From: JACPPO01 sp965262505
Lineage (GTDB): Bacteria > Acidobacteriota > Vicinamibacteria > Vicinamibacterales > UBA2999
Assembly: GCA_965262505.1 (NCBI GenBank)
Contig: CBDHFM010000015.1
Coordinates: 1 to 61,920 of the forward strand
Direction: 5' to 3'
Length of the DNA: 61,920 nucleotides
The notes under the pieces are model-generated. The model was not told the DNA's origin, ran no database searches, and saw only the letters and a program-made list of their open reading frames with translations. How positions within the stretch are numbered: position 1 is the first letter of the stretch; each line of letters opens with the position of its first letter. The position numbers and the translations under genes were made by a program. Positions 52,417 through 61,792 of this stretch are shown here, piece by piece.

Positions 52417-53508
52417 ATGGGATGGGGCCGCAAAAAACCACCACCGTCGGCTGAGAAGCCACGCTGGAACCAGGACGACTATCACAAGGAGTTTGCCGGC
52501 AAGCTCAAGGAGCAGATTGAGCAGGGCGTCGCGCCGTGGCAGAAACCGTGGAAGCCTGGCGAGAGCCGACTCCCCAAGAACATCCAGACCGACACGCCGT
52601 ACCGGGGCGGCAATTCGGTCTACCTCAGCGTGACCCAAACGGCGAAGGGCTACAGCGATCACCGCTGGGCCACCTACAAACAAATCAGCGACATGGGCGG
52701 GCAGGTCCGTAAAGGCGAGAAGGCCACCCAGGTGCTGTTTTACAAGTTTGACGACGAGAAGAAGACAGCCCAGGAGCCGCCCGGCACCCCGACGGCCGAG
52801 GGCCAGGGCGAGAAGGAACAGACGCGCCCGCCGATGGTCCGCTGCTATGCCGTGTTCAACGTCGAACAGGCCGACGGGTTGACGCTGGAACGCACGGCCG
52901 ACGACCGCACCACAGCGCCCGAGTGGAAGGCGCACCAGACCGCCGAGCGGGTGATCCAGGAGAGCGGCGTCCACGTCGCCCACGTGCGCGGCGACCGGGC
53001 CTTTTACAACATCCAGACGGACAAGGTGACGTTGCCCGAGCGGGAACAATTCGCCACCGCGAACGGGTATTACCAGACCGCCCTCCACGAACTGGGTCAC
53101 GCCACCGGACACCCCGCGCGGATGGACCGCGACACCCTGAAAGCCGGCGCCGGGCACTTCGGCAGCGTGGAGTACGCCCGCGAAGAACTCCGCGCGGAAA
53201 TGTCCGCGATGATGACGGGTGATCGGGTGGGCGTCGGCCACGACGGCAGCCGAGGCGCCGCGTACGTCGAGGGCTGGATCAAGGCGCTCGACCAAGACCC
53301 GAAGGAGATGTACAAGGCGGCCGCCGACGCCCAAAAAATCTCCGATTACCTCATGCAGCCGATCAAGGAACGGGAGCAGATCACCGAGAAGGAACACGCG
53401 CAGCTCGCCGAGAAATACTCCCCCGCGCGCAGCCCGCAGATCAGCCACGCGCCGACGCCGCAGCCCCAAGCGCCGCAGCCCGAGCGGGAGTCAGGCATCA
53501 GCCGCTAG
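52417..53508 (+). CDS. ardC: ArdC-type antirestriction protein
   Basis: ArdC protects incoming single-stranded plasmid DNA from host restriction. The 363-residue protein has the N-terminal single-stranded-DNA-binding domain (FAGKLKEQIEQGVAPWQKPW and GGNSVYLSV, residues 20-70; KGEKATQVLFYKF near 106) and the C-terminal zincin-like domain with HELGHATGHPARMDRD near 225 and EELRAEMSAMM near 255. ATG 52417 follows the small acidic gene by two bases. Placement at the leading end of the operon fits early expression after transfer. Confidence 0.92.
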   Translation: MGWGRKKPPPSAEKPRWNQDDYHKEFAGKLKEQIEQGVAPWQKPWKPGESRLPKNIQTDTPYRGGNSVYLSVTQTAKGYSDHRWATYKQISDMGGQVRKGEKATQVLFYKFDDEKKTAQEPPGTPTAEGQGEKEQTRPPMVRCYAVFNVEQADGLTLERTADDRTTAPEWKAHQTAERVIQESGVHVAHVRGDRAFYNIQTDKVTLPEREQFATANGYYQTALHELGHATGHPARMDRDTLKAGAGHFGSVEYAREELRAEMSAMMTGDRVGVGHDGSRGAAYVEGWIKALDQDPKEMYKAAADAQKISDYLMQPIKEREQITEKEHAQLAEKYSPARSPQISHAPTPQPQAPQPERESGISR

Positions 53509-53517
53509 GCGGTCGTC

Positions 53518-55020
53518 ATGTTTGACCGTACCGATGTGCTGTGGCGAGACGAACCGACGCCCGAGCCGGCCCACACGCCGGCGCGGGACGACGCGCCGAC
53601 CGATGACCACGCGCGCCAGGTCACGCGCCGACCAGGCGCGCCAGGTCACCGCCCCCGCCGCACCGATCCGGACCCGGACGATCACCACACCGTTGACGGT
53701 GAGGACCGGGCGCACCGCCCGACAGAAGCCGACCGCGACCGACAGGCGCGCGAGCAGCATCGAGGATGGCAGGGCCGAGAGGCCCGCGAAGGCCGGCCGC
53801 GAGCCGACACACCAGAGGATCGCGCCGAGGCGTACACCCGACGCCATGACTCCCCCGAGGACGCCGCCCGCGACGAGCAGAGCCGCACCGCACATCGAGC
53901 CGGGCTCGACACGCAGGACCTGGCGCGCGAGGCACGCGCCACCCAGGAACGCGACCAGCTCGCCGCCGAGCGGCAGGCCCGCATCAGCGAGGCCCGCGCC
54001 CGGCTGGACGCCGCCGGCGGCACACCACGCACGACCGTGCCCGTGCCCGACGACCGCGACCAGGACCGACAGGCGCGCGCCGACGTCCGCGCATGGACAG
54101 ACCAGGACCGGGGCGGTATTCAACGCGTGACGAAGGACACGCCCGCGCCGCGCGAGCCCAGGCCGGACCGCGCGACGCCCGACGCCCGCACCGATGGCCA
54201 CCGACGCGAGTACGACGCGCGCGAGGCGCAGCCCCGCGACCGGCGCACCCGCACGGACCGCGACCGCGATGCCATCGCCGACGTGGGGATGTATCGCGCC
54301 GTGTCGTACACGGACCTATCCGAGCAGCATTACGACGGGCATCCGTACGCCGCGCGGCGTGCCGTCACGCGCATGGTGCGCGCCGGGCTGATTGAGGAAC
54401 ACGAGGCGACCGGGCCGCAGGGGAACCTCTTTACGGTGCTGACCGCCACGGCACGCGGCCGAGACGCCGCGCACCGCGCGGCGCGGGACGCCGGCCACGT
54501 CCCCGAGCAGGAGACATGGACCGGACTCGTCAAGCCGGCCGAGCTGTCGCACGACACGGCCGTGTACCGCGCGGCGCTGGACGAGCGGGCGCGCCTCGAG
54601 GCCGAGGGCGGGCGCGTCGTGCGCGTGCGCCTTGACGCCGAACTCAAGAGCCGCGTCGCCACCGCGACCGAGACGGCGCGCGCCGCGGGCGGCGACCGCG
54701 CGGCCGACGACGCGAAGCGCGCCGCCGCGTCCGATCTCGGGCTCCCCATGCAGGACGGGCATGTGATGTACCCCGACGCCCAACTTGAGATCGAGGACGG
54801 CGACGGCGTGAGCGGCCGGGTGAACGTCGAGATCGCCTCCGACCACTACCACGCGGCGGCGATTGTGGCGAAGGCCGGCGCGGGCTTTGCGATGCACGGC
54901 AGCAGCCCATCCGCCAGCCAGAAGATCGGCCGCGCGCTGGGGCGCGCCGCGGCGCGTGAGACCGATAGCGGGCCGGGCGGCGGGAGCGGCGCGGGCCGCG
55001 AGGGGTCCGTGGAGCTGTAG
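53518..55020 (+). CDS. Highly charged protein with C-terminal winged-helix-like domain
   Basis: The 500-residue protein has about 240 residues of Arg/Asp/Glu-rich, probably disordered sequence, then a folded part: DVGMYRAVSYTDLSEQHYDG and AVTRMVRAGLIEEHEATGPQ look like a winged helix, and KPAELSHDTAVYRAALDERA with YPDAQLEIEDGDG and VNVEIASDHYHAAAIVAKAG follow. This resembles replication-relaxation-like accessory proteins of conjugative elements. It may bind plasmid DNA near the origin of transfer; no relaxase motif is visible in it. Confidence 0.65.
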   Translation: MFDRTDVLWRDEPTPEPAHTPARDDAPTDDHARQVTRRPGAPGHRPRRTDPDPDDHHTVDGEDRAHRPTEADRDRQAREQHRGWQGREAREGRPRADTPEDRAEAYTRRHDSPEDAARDEQSRTAHRAGLDTQDLAREARATQERDQLAAERQARISEARARLDAAGGTPRTTVPVPDDRDQDRQARADVRAWTDQDRGGIQRVTKDTPAPREPRPDRATPDARTDGHRREYDAREAQPRDRRTRTDRDRDAIADVGMYRAVSYTDLSEQHYDGHPYAARRAVTRMVRAGLIEEHEATGPQGNLFTVLTATARGRDAAHRAARDAGHVPEQETWTGLVKPAELSHDTAVYRAALDERARLEAEGGRVVRVRLDAELKSRVATATETARAAGGDRAADDAKRAAASDLGLPMQDGHVMYPDAQLEIEDGDGVSGRVNVEIASDHYHAAAIVAKAGAGFAMHGSSPSASQKIGRALGRAAARETDSGPGGGSGAGREGSVEL

Positions 55021-55023
55021 ACG

Positions 55024-55344
55024 ATGCAACCGATCACCGTGGCCCTTGGGCTGACCGTCACCGTTCTTGCACTCACGGCGCTGCTCGCCGGGCCGGCGTT
55101 CGCGTTCCTGGCCCCGCACACCCGTGTCCTCGTATTCGAGTACTGGCCGGCGCTGGCCGCGTACGGCGCGCTGGCCGTGGTCTCGTTGGTCGTCGCGCTC
55201 TACGCGACCGCGCGCGCGGCCGGGCTCGCCGACCTCGGGCGCAAGGTGGATCTCGTTGAACGATCCATTAGACGCGGCGCGGGTGGCGATCCGGAGCTGG
55301 CCGCACAGATGCAGCAGCAGGACCGTGGAGACTTCGAGGCATGA
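55024..55344 (+). CDS. Small two-pass membrane protein of the transfer operon
   Basis: The 106-residue protein has hydrophobic stretches near residues 5-32 and 44-68 and a soluble tail with LADLGRKVDLVERSIRR. No family was recognised. It lies just upstream of the pilin gene and may aid pilus assembly or entry exclusion (inference). Confidence 0.65.
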   Translation: MQPITVALGLTVTVLALTALLAGPAFAFLAPHTRVLVFEYWPALAAYGALAVVSLVVALYATARAAGLADLGRKVDLVERSIRRGAGGDPELAAQMQQQDRGDFEA

Positions 55345-55436
55345 CGCAGACCGAACGCACCGCCCGCACGGGACGCGGCTCGAGAAGGATTCGTGAGCCG
55401 CGTCCCTTCACACCCGCCACCACAAGGAGAACACCC

Positions 55437-55730
55437 ATGCACGCGCACCGCTCCCGCTGGATCACCGCGCTCGCCGTGTCGTTCGCCGTGGCGCTCGCCG
55501 AGCTGCCCGTCGTTGCGCAGGGCGTGAGTCCGTGGCTCAACGCCGTGGAGGTGCTCGAGGACGCCTTTACTGGCCCCCTCGCGCGTGGCCTGTCGCTGAT
55601 TGCGATCGTCATCGGCGGGCTGATGTTCGCCTTTGGTGAAGGCGGCAGCAAGAAGGCGCTCGCCGGGATCATCTTCGGGTTGGGGATGGCCATGGGTGCG
55701 GCGAACTTCCTGACGTGGTTGTTTTCATGA
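55437..55730 (+). CDS. trbC: TrbC/VirB2 pilin
   Basis: The conjugative pilin precursor is small, with a signal peptide and two membrane helices. This 97-residue product has a signal segment (WITALAVSFAVALAELPVVA), then helices at LSLIAIVIGGLMFAFGEGG and LAGIIFGLGMAMGAANFLTW, the standard VirB2 form with a glycine-rich loop. ATG 55437 with AAGGAG eight bases before is chosen; the frame is open from 55341, which would add an unlikely basic lead. The stop overlaps trbD by ATGA. Confidence 0.88.
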   Translation: MHAHRSRWITALAVSFAVALAELPVVAQGVSPWLNAVEVLEDAFTGPLARGLSLIAIVIGGLMFAFGEGGSKKALAGIIFGLGMAMGAANFLTWLFS

Positions 55731-56056
55731 CCATCCCCGCCGGCACGCGCCCGTGGCCCGCGTACCCCGCGCTGTCGGCTCCCCTCACCATGATGGGGGT
55801 CGAGCGGCGCTGGTTTCTGCTCAGCGCCACGCTCGGGATGGCCATGTGGAACGCCATCAACAGCATCCTGATCGGCGCGGCGGCGTTTTCCGTCCTGTAC
55901 GGCCTGGGCTGGTGGGCCTGGCGGACGGACCCGCACATGCTCACCATCCTGCGTGAGTCCGTCCGATTCAAGACACGGTACGACCCGGCGAAGTGGGCCG
56001 CGCACCCGTGGTACATCCTCATCACCCAGGCCCGCCGGCAGAGCCGCCCCTCATGA
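55727..56056 (+). CDS. trbD: TrbD/VirB3-like membrane protein
   Basis: VirB3-type proteins are small inner-membrane partners of the VirB4 ATPase. The 109-residue protein has a short lead (YPALSAPLTMMGVERRWFLL), two helices near residues 30-65, and a soluble tail (DPHMLTILRESVRFKTRYDP) typical of the family. It overlaps both neighbours by ATGA. Confidence 0.85.
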   Translation: MTIPAGTRPWPAYPALSAPLTMMGVERRWFLLSATLGMAMWNAINSILIGAAAFSVLYGLGWWAWRTDPHMLTILRESVRFKTRYDPAKWAAHPWYILITQARRQSRPS

Positions 56057-58485
56057 CGACCACCGATCGCGACGTGGCCGACCACCACGCCGCCGGCTCG
56101 CTCGCCGACGAGCTGCCGTACTGGGGCTGGCTCCCCGACGACCGGACGTGTCTCACCAGGAGCGGCGAGCTGGTCACGCTCGCGCGCCTGTCGCCGACCG
56201 TCGTGGACGGGCACACCCCCGAGCAGCTCGACGCCGTGCTCAACCGCTGGCAACGGATGTTGAGCGGTATCGACTCACGGACCCGAATGTATTTCTACCT
56301 GCTCCGCCGGCCGGCGACCTTCGAGACGGCCGACACGGGCTTGTCGGCCGTCGCGGACCTCGGGCAACGCAAGCGGCGCGCGTTCCTGTCGTCGCGCATC
56401 CAGCAGATCGAGACCTTTGTGGCGTGGTGCTACGACCCCCGGCTTTCCACGGCCGCAGCCGGCAAGCACAACGCCCCGTGGTGGAAGCACTACATACAGA
56501 CATGGATGACGCGGCGGCGGAATCCCAACGAGGCGATCTACTTCCGCGAGCAGATCACCGACGCGGCGGCGCGCTTTCGGCAGCAGGTGGACGCCAGCCG
56601 GACGCTGGTCGCCGACCTCACCCCCCTCGACATCTTGACGGCACACGCCGGCTCGAGGTTCCTGGCCGAGCTGGTGAACAAGCCCGGCCGTCCCCCGTGG
56701 GATGGGGCGACCGGCAGCGGCATGAACTGGCGTCTCGCCACCAGCGAACTCGAAGCCGAACGCCGGCATCTTCGACTGGACGGCCAGCCCGTGATCCTCT
56801 ACTCGCTCTTGTCCCCCCCGGCACGGGCGACCGCGAATCTCTTGAACGACCTGTACCGGCTCGACTCCGTGATGACCGTCACGCTCGAATGGCGCCCGTG
56901 GGATCTGGACGCAGCGCGCCGCAAGACTCGCGGCGCCCAGCGCCACTACTTTTCCAAGCGGTACTCGATGATGTCGCACGTGCAGGAGACCGAGGGCACC
57001 GCGTCGGCGATGGTCGATAGCGCGGCTGACGTGGAATCCGACCGCTTAGGCAACGCCCTGGTTGAACTCGAAACCGAGGGCGTGGCCTACGGCGATCTGG
57101 CGCTCACCATTGCCCTGCACGGCGACCTTGCGCAGACCGAACGACTCGACGGTGACGTGCTCCGCATCTTCGCGTCACACGACGCGAAGGTGATCCGCGA
57201 AGGGTACGGCCAGCTCCCCGCGTGGTTTTGCCGACTGCCGGCGCAACCGCGGAAGCGGCAGGTCCGTTCGGTGTTCCTGTCGGCGGGCGCGGCGGCGTGC
57301 CTGGCGCCCATCTACGGCCCACCGACCGGCGAGGCCCGCAGCCCGCACCTCGACCGGGCCGCGCTCGCCATCCTTGAGACGCAGTGGCACACGCCGTTTC
57401 ACTACGACCTGTTTCACGGCGACGTCGGCCATACGCTCGTCCTCGGGGCGACCGGCGCGGGGAAGAGTTTCACCCTCAATTTTTTGCTCGTCCAAGCCCT
57501 GCAGTACAACCCGCGCGTCCTCATCCTTGACCTCGGCGGATCGTACCGCTGGATCACCCGGTTCCTCGGCGGCGGCTACCTGGAGCTGTCACCCGACGAC
57601 GCCACCGGGCAGGGCGGGTTTCGACTGCGGCCGTTTTCGCTGCCACGGGCCGAGCGGAGCCTCCAATTCCTCACCGGCTGGATCATGCGGTTGCTCAGAA
57701 TCGGCGGATGGACCGTGAGCGGATCGGACCCGTCCGAAATCCGCGCCCGCATCGAGGACGTGTACGCCTTCCCGCCCGACCGCCGGACGATGACCGTCTT
57801 TGTCCACTCCTTGCCGGCGGCGATGTGGCCGGCGATGGGGCGCTGGTACGGCAATGGGGCCTGGGGGAAGTACTTCGACAACCCGGCCGATGGTGACGAT
57901 CTTGACCTGGCCGACTGGCAGGTGATCGACCTCGCGGGCGCCGCCGAGCATGAGGATTTGTGTGAGGCCGCGCTGTTCTATCTCTTGGAACGCCTCCGAC
58001 TCACCCTGGAGAACCCCGAGGAAACCGCACGGGTGAAATTGATGGTGGTCGATGAAGCTTGGCGCTACCTGCGCGACCCGGCCGTCCTCGCGTACCTCGC
58101 GGAAGCCGCGAAGACGTGGCGGAAGAAAAACGCCGCGCTCATCATGGCGACCCAAAGCGCCGTGGACGTGACCGGCACGGCCGGCGCGGAGGCGTTGCTC
58201 GAATCCATGCCGACCAAGCTCTTTCTCGCCAACCCCGAGCTGCCCGACAAGGCGGCTGACATCTTCCGATTGAACCCGTCGGAAGTGGCGACCATCCGGG
58301 GGCTCGTCAGTAAACAAGAGCTGTACTTGAGACGCCCGAACATGGCCGCGACCGTGCGGCTGGAAGTCGATCCCGAATCGTACTGGTTGTACACGTCATC
58401 GGCGCGCGACAGTGCGCGGCGTGCCGAGGCGGTTCAGCAGCACGGCCTCGAGGGCGCGCTCGCCCACCTGGCCGGCACACGCTAG
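56053..58485 (+). CDS. trbE: TrbE/VirB4 ATPase
   Basis: VirB4 is the largest ATPase of the channel and is essential for pilus assembly and transfer. The 810-residue protein has a family N-terminal domain (CagE/TrbE-like, to about 430), Walker A LGATGAGKSFTLNFLL near 470, and Walker B VKLMVVDEAWRYL near 665, followed by MATQSAVDV. ATG 56053 overlaps trbD by four bases; upstream frame inside trbD is ignored. Its length is normal. Confidence 0.94.
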   Translation: MTTTDRDVADHHAAGSLADELPYWGWLPDDRTCLTRSGELVTLARLSPTVVDGHTPEQLDAVLNRWQRMLSGIDSRTRMYFYLLRRPATFETADTGLSAVADLGQRKRRAFLSSRIQQIETFVAWCYDPRLSTAAAGKHNAPWWKHYIQTWMTRRRNPNEAIYFREQITDAAARFRQQVDASRTLVADLTPLDILTAHAGSRFLAELVNKPGRPPWDGATGSGMNWRLATSELEAERRHLRLDGQPVILYSLLSPPARATANLLNDLYRLDSVMTVTLEWRPWDLDAARRKTRGAQRHYFSKRYSMMSHVQETEGTASAMVDSAADVESDRLGNALVELETEGVAYGDLALTIALHGDLAQTERLDGDVLRIFASHDAKVIREGYGQLPAWFCRLPAQPRKRQVRSVFLSAGAAACLAPIYGPPTGEARSPHLDRAALAILETQWHTPFHYDLFHGDVGHTLVLGATGAGKSFTLNFLLVQALQYNPRVLILDLGGSYRWITRFLGGGYLELSPDDATGQGGFRLRPFSLPRAERSLQFLTGWIMRLLRIGGWTVSGSDPSEIRARIEDVYAFPPDRRTMTVFVHSLPAAMWPAMGRWYGNGAWGKYFDNPADGDDLDLADWQVIDLAGAAEHEDLCEAALFYLLERLRLTLENPEETARVKLMVVDEAWRYLRDPAVLAYLAEAAKTWRKKNAALIMATQSAVDVTGTAGAEALLESMPTKLFLANPELPDKAADIFRLNPSEVATIRGLVSKQELYLRRPNMAATVRLEVDPESYWLYTSSARDSARRAEAVQQHGLEGALAHLAGTR

Positions 58486-58503
58486 AACAGGAGAGGGGAA
58501 CCC

Positions 58504-59361
58504 ATGACCATCCGCCCGACCATCGCTCTTGCCTTGTCGCTGTGCCTTGTCCCGGCGCTGGCCCAGGCCCAGGACGACGCGCCCGACACATCGGCCGGCG
58601 GCGCGTCCGTGCTGCAGGTCCAAGACGCGCCCGATCAGATCATCACCGTCACCACCCGCATCCGACACACCACCGTGATTCAGCTCCCGCCGCGCGAGAA
58701 CATCCTCGACTTTATCGTCGGGGATTCCGAGTACTGGCACCTGACCGGCGCAGCGAATCTCGCCTTCCTCAAACCCATCGGGGAAGGCGTCACGACCAAC
58801 GTCGCGCTCGTCTGCGAGAGCGGCCGGATCTATGCGTTCCTCGTCGCCGAACGCGCCGCGCCGCCCCACCTGATTGTCCGCGTCGGCGCCGACCCGGACA
58901 CCGCGACGCCGGCCGGCGCGGCGGTCCCCGCCTTCGTCGCGCGCTCGCGCGTGGCCGAGTATCAGCTCATGGCCGAGGAAAGCCGCGCCGCCGTGCACGC
59001 GGCGCAGATCGACGCCGAGGCGCAGATCGCCGCGATGCGCCAGGACGCCGCCGCCCAGGTCGATCAGTTTCGCTCGACCTATCCCACACAGCTCCAATTT
59101 CCCTATGCGCTGGACGACAAGGCCGCGCGGTGGCCCTTTCTGGTGCACGGCATGTGGCACGACGGGCAATTCACCTATGTCCGATCCACCGCCCAGGAAA
59201 CCCCCGCGCTCTACGAAAACCGCGACGGCCAGCCGTCCCTCATCCCGTACGACCTCCAGCACGACGGCCTGTTTATCGTCCGCCGTCTTGTCGGGTCCGG
59301 CTGGTTGCAAATCGGCCGCGATCGCGCCGGCTGGAAAGTGGACCTCGACGACCTGGAATAA
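58504..59361 (+). CDS. trbG: TrbG/VirB9 periplasmic channel component
   Basis: VirB9-type proteins form the outer-membrane core ring with VirB10. The 285-residue protein has a signal peptide ending ALAQAQ near residue 22, an N-terminal beta domain (TVIQLPPRENILDFIVGDSE), a charged helical middle (residues 155-195), and the C-terminal VirB9 beta domain (WPFLVHGMWHDGQFTYVRST, later GLFIVRRLVGSGWLQIG). GGAGAGGG precedes the ATG. It is followed four bases later by trbI. Confidence 0.9.
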   Translation: MTIRPTIALALSLCLVPALAQAQDDAPDTSAGGASVLQVQDAPDQIITVTTRIRHTTVIQLPPRENILDFIVGDSEYWHLTGAANLAFLKPIGEGVTTNVALVCESGRIYAFLVAERAAPPHLIVRVGADPDTATPAGAAVPAFVARSRVAEYQLMAEESRAAVHAAQIDAEAQIAAMRQDAAAQVDQFRSTYPTQLQFPYALDDKAARWPFLVHGMWHDGQFTYVRSTAQETPALYENRDGQPSLIPYDLQHDGLFIVRRLVGSGWLQIGRDRAGWKVDLDDLE

Positions 59362-59365
59362 GGCC

Positions 59366-60724
59366 ATGCCGAACTGGACCCGACTCACCGCGCCCGCGGC
59401 CGGCGCCTTTTCCGCGACGTGGATCACCCGGATCGGCGGGCTCGCGCTCGCCCTGATTCTGGGCGGCGCGTTCCTCATGCAATCGTGCTTTGCGACGATC
59501 CCCACCGACCCGGACTCACTCGTCGAGCCCGAGGGGATCGCCGGCGACCGCGCCGCCGCGCAGCTTGGGGCGCGCGTGCAAGATATTGAGCAACGCGCCG
59601 CGATGGACGCCGCCGCGGCCGCGCGGACCCTTGCCGCCGAGGGCGCGCAACTGACCGGCGGGCACGTCACGCCCGCCTTTAACGAGACGACGGGCGAGCC
59701 ATTGACCGACGCGGACGGCGTGGCCGGTCCCATCATCCCGCTCACCGAGGACGAGGCGCAGCTCCGCGAAGTGCTGCGCCTTGAAGCCATCGAGCGGCGC
59801 ACCCGGTCGCTGCGCTCCGGGCCGGTCGTCATCACCTACCGCCGACCGGAGACCGGCGGGCTCGCACCGGCAGCGGCGACCGCCGGGGCGGAGCCCACCG
59901 ACGACGCGCCGGCCCTGGCCGGCACCGACACCCGCGCGAGTACTCCGACTCCGCCGCCGCCCGTGAGCTTGCTCGACACCGTGACCGCCCTCGCCGCCCT
60001 CGATGCTGAGCAGACCGCCGGGGCGGAGCTCGACGCGGGGCGCCTGCTCCCGATGGGGCGACAACCGATCCAGCCCCCGGACACGTCCCCCCTTGGGGCC
60101 ACGGACGGCGCCGGTATCCCCCAGGGCGACCCGCTCAGTCCCGCCATCGTCCGCACGCCCAACGACCCGCCAGGATGGGAGCGGATCTATGAGGGCGCGT
60201 TTCTCGAGGGCGTGCTGGTGAATCAACTGAACGGCGACTTTCCCGGCCCGGTCCTCGCGGCCGTGGCCGTGCCGGTGTACTCCGCCGACCGGCAGCGGAT
60301 CGTGATCCCGCGCGGCGCGCGCGTGATCGGATCCGCGTCGGCGGTCGCCGGCCAGGATCAAGAACGGCTCGCCGTCGGGTTTCACCGGCTCATCTTCCCC
60401 GATGGGCGATGGGTGTCCCTGGAGTTTGCCGGCCTGAATCAGATCGGCGAGGGCGCGCTCAAAGACCAGGTGAACCGGCATTACGTCGCCATGTTCGCCA
60501 GCGTCGGCGCGGTCGGCATCATCTCGGGGTTGACGTTGCGCGGGTCCGACCCGTACGCGGGCGGGCGTCAGGGGTTTCAAGCGGGCGCAGGGCAAGGGCT
60601 CGCCCAAGGCGCGACGAGCATCCTTGACCGCTTTTTGAATCGACTTCCGACCATCACGATCCGCGCCGGGCACCGGCTCCGGATCTGGCTGACGTCTGAT
60701 GTCCTGGTGCCCCGTCCGGTCTGA
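59366..60724 (+). CDS. trbI: TrbI/VirB10 channel protein
   Basis: VirB10 spans both membranes and gates the channel. The 452-residue protein has an N-terminal membrane helix (GLALALILGGAFLMQ, residues 25-40), a long Ala/Pro-rich spacer to about 275, and a beta-barrel domain with YEGAFLEGVLVNQLNGDFPG, VPVYSADRQRIVIPRGARVI and a final TIRAGHRLRIWLTSDV, all typical. ATG 59366 was chosen because it lies four bases after the trbG stop; earlier frame is inside trbG. Confidence 0.93.
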   Translation: MPNWTRLTAPAAGAFSATWITRIGGLALALILGGAFLMQSCFATIPTDPDSLVEPEGIAGDRAAAQLGARVQDIEQRAAMDAAAAARTLAAEGAQLTGGHVTPAFNETTGEPLTDADGVAGPIIPLTEDEAQLREVLRLEAIERRTRSLRSGPVVITYRRPETGGLAPAAATAGAEPTDDAPALAGTDTRASTPTPPPPVSLLDTVTALAALDAEQTAGAELDAGRLLPMGRQPIQPPDTSPLGATDGAGIPQGDPLSPAIVRTPNDPPGWERIYEGAFLEGVLVNQLNGDFPGPVLAAVAVPVYSADRQRIVIPRGARVIGSASAVAGQDQERLAVGFHRLIFPDGRWVSLEFAGLNQIGEGALKDQVNRHYVAMFASVGAVGIISGLTLRGSDPYAGGRQGFQAGAGQGLAQGATSILDRFLNRLPTITIRAGHRLRIWLTSDVLVPRPV

Positions 60725-60732
60725 CCAGGTAT

Positions 60733-60756
60733 GGGCCGGCGGACGACCGCCGGCCC
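60733..60756 (+). other. Ten-base GC hairpin after trbI
   Basis: GGGCCGGCGG and CCGCCGGCCC pair perfectly around ACGA. A second hairpin, CCGGGTG-TGT-CACCCGG, follows near 60783-60799. No T-run is present. They may attenuate or stabilise the transcript between trbI and trbJ. Confidence 0.5.
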
Positions 60757-60827
60757 GTCCCTGCCGCCGTGCCGCAACGGGCCGGGTGTGTCACCCGGAG
60801 GGCCGGAGCGGAGCAAGGACGGCGCCG

Positions 60828-60867
60828 CCGTTGACACGCCCGGCACGCGAAGGCGATCCGGGCTTTT
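60828..60867 (+). repeat. Recurring element, copy 1 (in the trbJ leader)
   Basis: CCGTTGACACGCCCGGCACG followed by CGAAGGCGATCCGGGC and TTTT. This copy lies inside the backbone, so it may be the ancestral one. TTGACA could serve as a -35 box for trbJ, but no good -10 follows. Confidence 0.65.
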
Positions 60868-60886
60868 CGAAAGAAGGAGCTGACCG

Positions 60887-61777
60887 ATGCAGAAGATGAT
60901 CCTCTGGACGATCGTACTGTTCACCCCGCTACTCTGGACGACCACCGCGCACGCGCTGTTCGGCATCCCCGACGTGGCCGCGCTCGCGCAGCGCGTGACC
61001 ATCATCGCGAATCAGGGCATCCAGATCGCCAACAGCGTGACGCAAATCTCGCGCATCACCGAGCAGATGACCGAGATTAAAAACCAGTACGACCACCTGA
61101 AACAAGAAGCCCTCGGGCACGTGGGCGCGCTGACGCACCCCTTTACCGACCTGGCGGCGCTGCCGAGTCAGATCGTCGGCGACGGGCTCGGCTGGCGGGC
61201 TGACTTCACCGGCACGGACACCGCCGGGCTGATTGATGCGCTTGAAGCACTCAGCACCACCGGCACGCCCGTGACCGAGTACTGGCGCGATCGGTTGAGT
61301 GCCGCGCCCGTCACCACCGAGGCGGACGTGATCGCCGCGTACAACGCCTTGCCGGTCTCGCTGGCCGACCGTGCCGCCGAGAACTACCGGCGGCACCGGA
61401 ACCAAGGCGAGCAGCGGACGGCGCTGAGTCACAGCGTCAACACGGCTGCGTCCGACGCGACCGCCACCGTCGTCTCCGCGCGCGACTCGTACGCGGCGTT
61501 GCGCGGGCAGACCAACGTCTCCGGCACGGCGCTCCAGCAGGCGCAGATCGCCGGACTCATCACGAGCGGCGAAGTGTCCGCCGCACTCCTCCAGCTGCAC
61601 GCGTTCGAGGCGAACCAACGGGCAGCGGACGCACTCGCGGCCGAGGAACGACGGCGCGAGATTGAAGCCGCGCGCGTCGACGCGAAACGCGCCGCGCGCG
61701 TGCAGCATGAGCGGCGTCTCGCCGGCATCGCGAGCCACCGCGACGGCGGCGACTCGCTCTTATTCACCGTGCCATAG
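60887..61777 (+). CDS. trbJ: TrbJ/VirB5-like periplasmic pilus protein
   Basis: TrbJ/VirB5 proteins are secreted minor pilus or assembly factors. The 296-residue protein has a signal peptide (LWTIVLFTPLLWTTTAHALF), then long amphipathic helices (ITEQMTEIKNQYDHLKQEAL) and a helical end rich in Ala, Arg and Glu. GAAGGAG lies seven bases before the ATG. It follows the largest gap in the trb cluster (162 bases) and is followed by trbL. Confidence 0.88.
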   Translation: MQKMILWTIVLFTPLLWTTTAHALFGIPDVAALAQRVTIIANQGIQIANSVTQISRITEQMTEIKNQYDHLKQEALGHVGALTHPFTDLAALPSQIVGDGLGWRADFTGTDTAGLIDALEALSTTGTPVTEYWRDRLSAAPVTTEADVIAAYNALPVSLADRAAENYRRHRNQGEQRTALSHSVNTAASDATATVVSARDSYAALRGQTNVSGTALQQAQIAGLITSGEVSAALLQLHAFEANQRAADALAAEERRREIEAARVDAKRAARVQHERRLAGIASHRDGGDSLLFTVP

Positions 61778-61792
61778 CCCGGAGCTGAGGAC

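Noticed and set aside
58542..59456. Long alternative + frames inside trbG and trbI
   Set aside because: Arg/Pro-rich out-of-frame translations; the sense frames have signal peptides and VirB9/VirB10 motifs.
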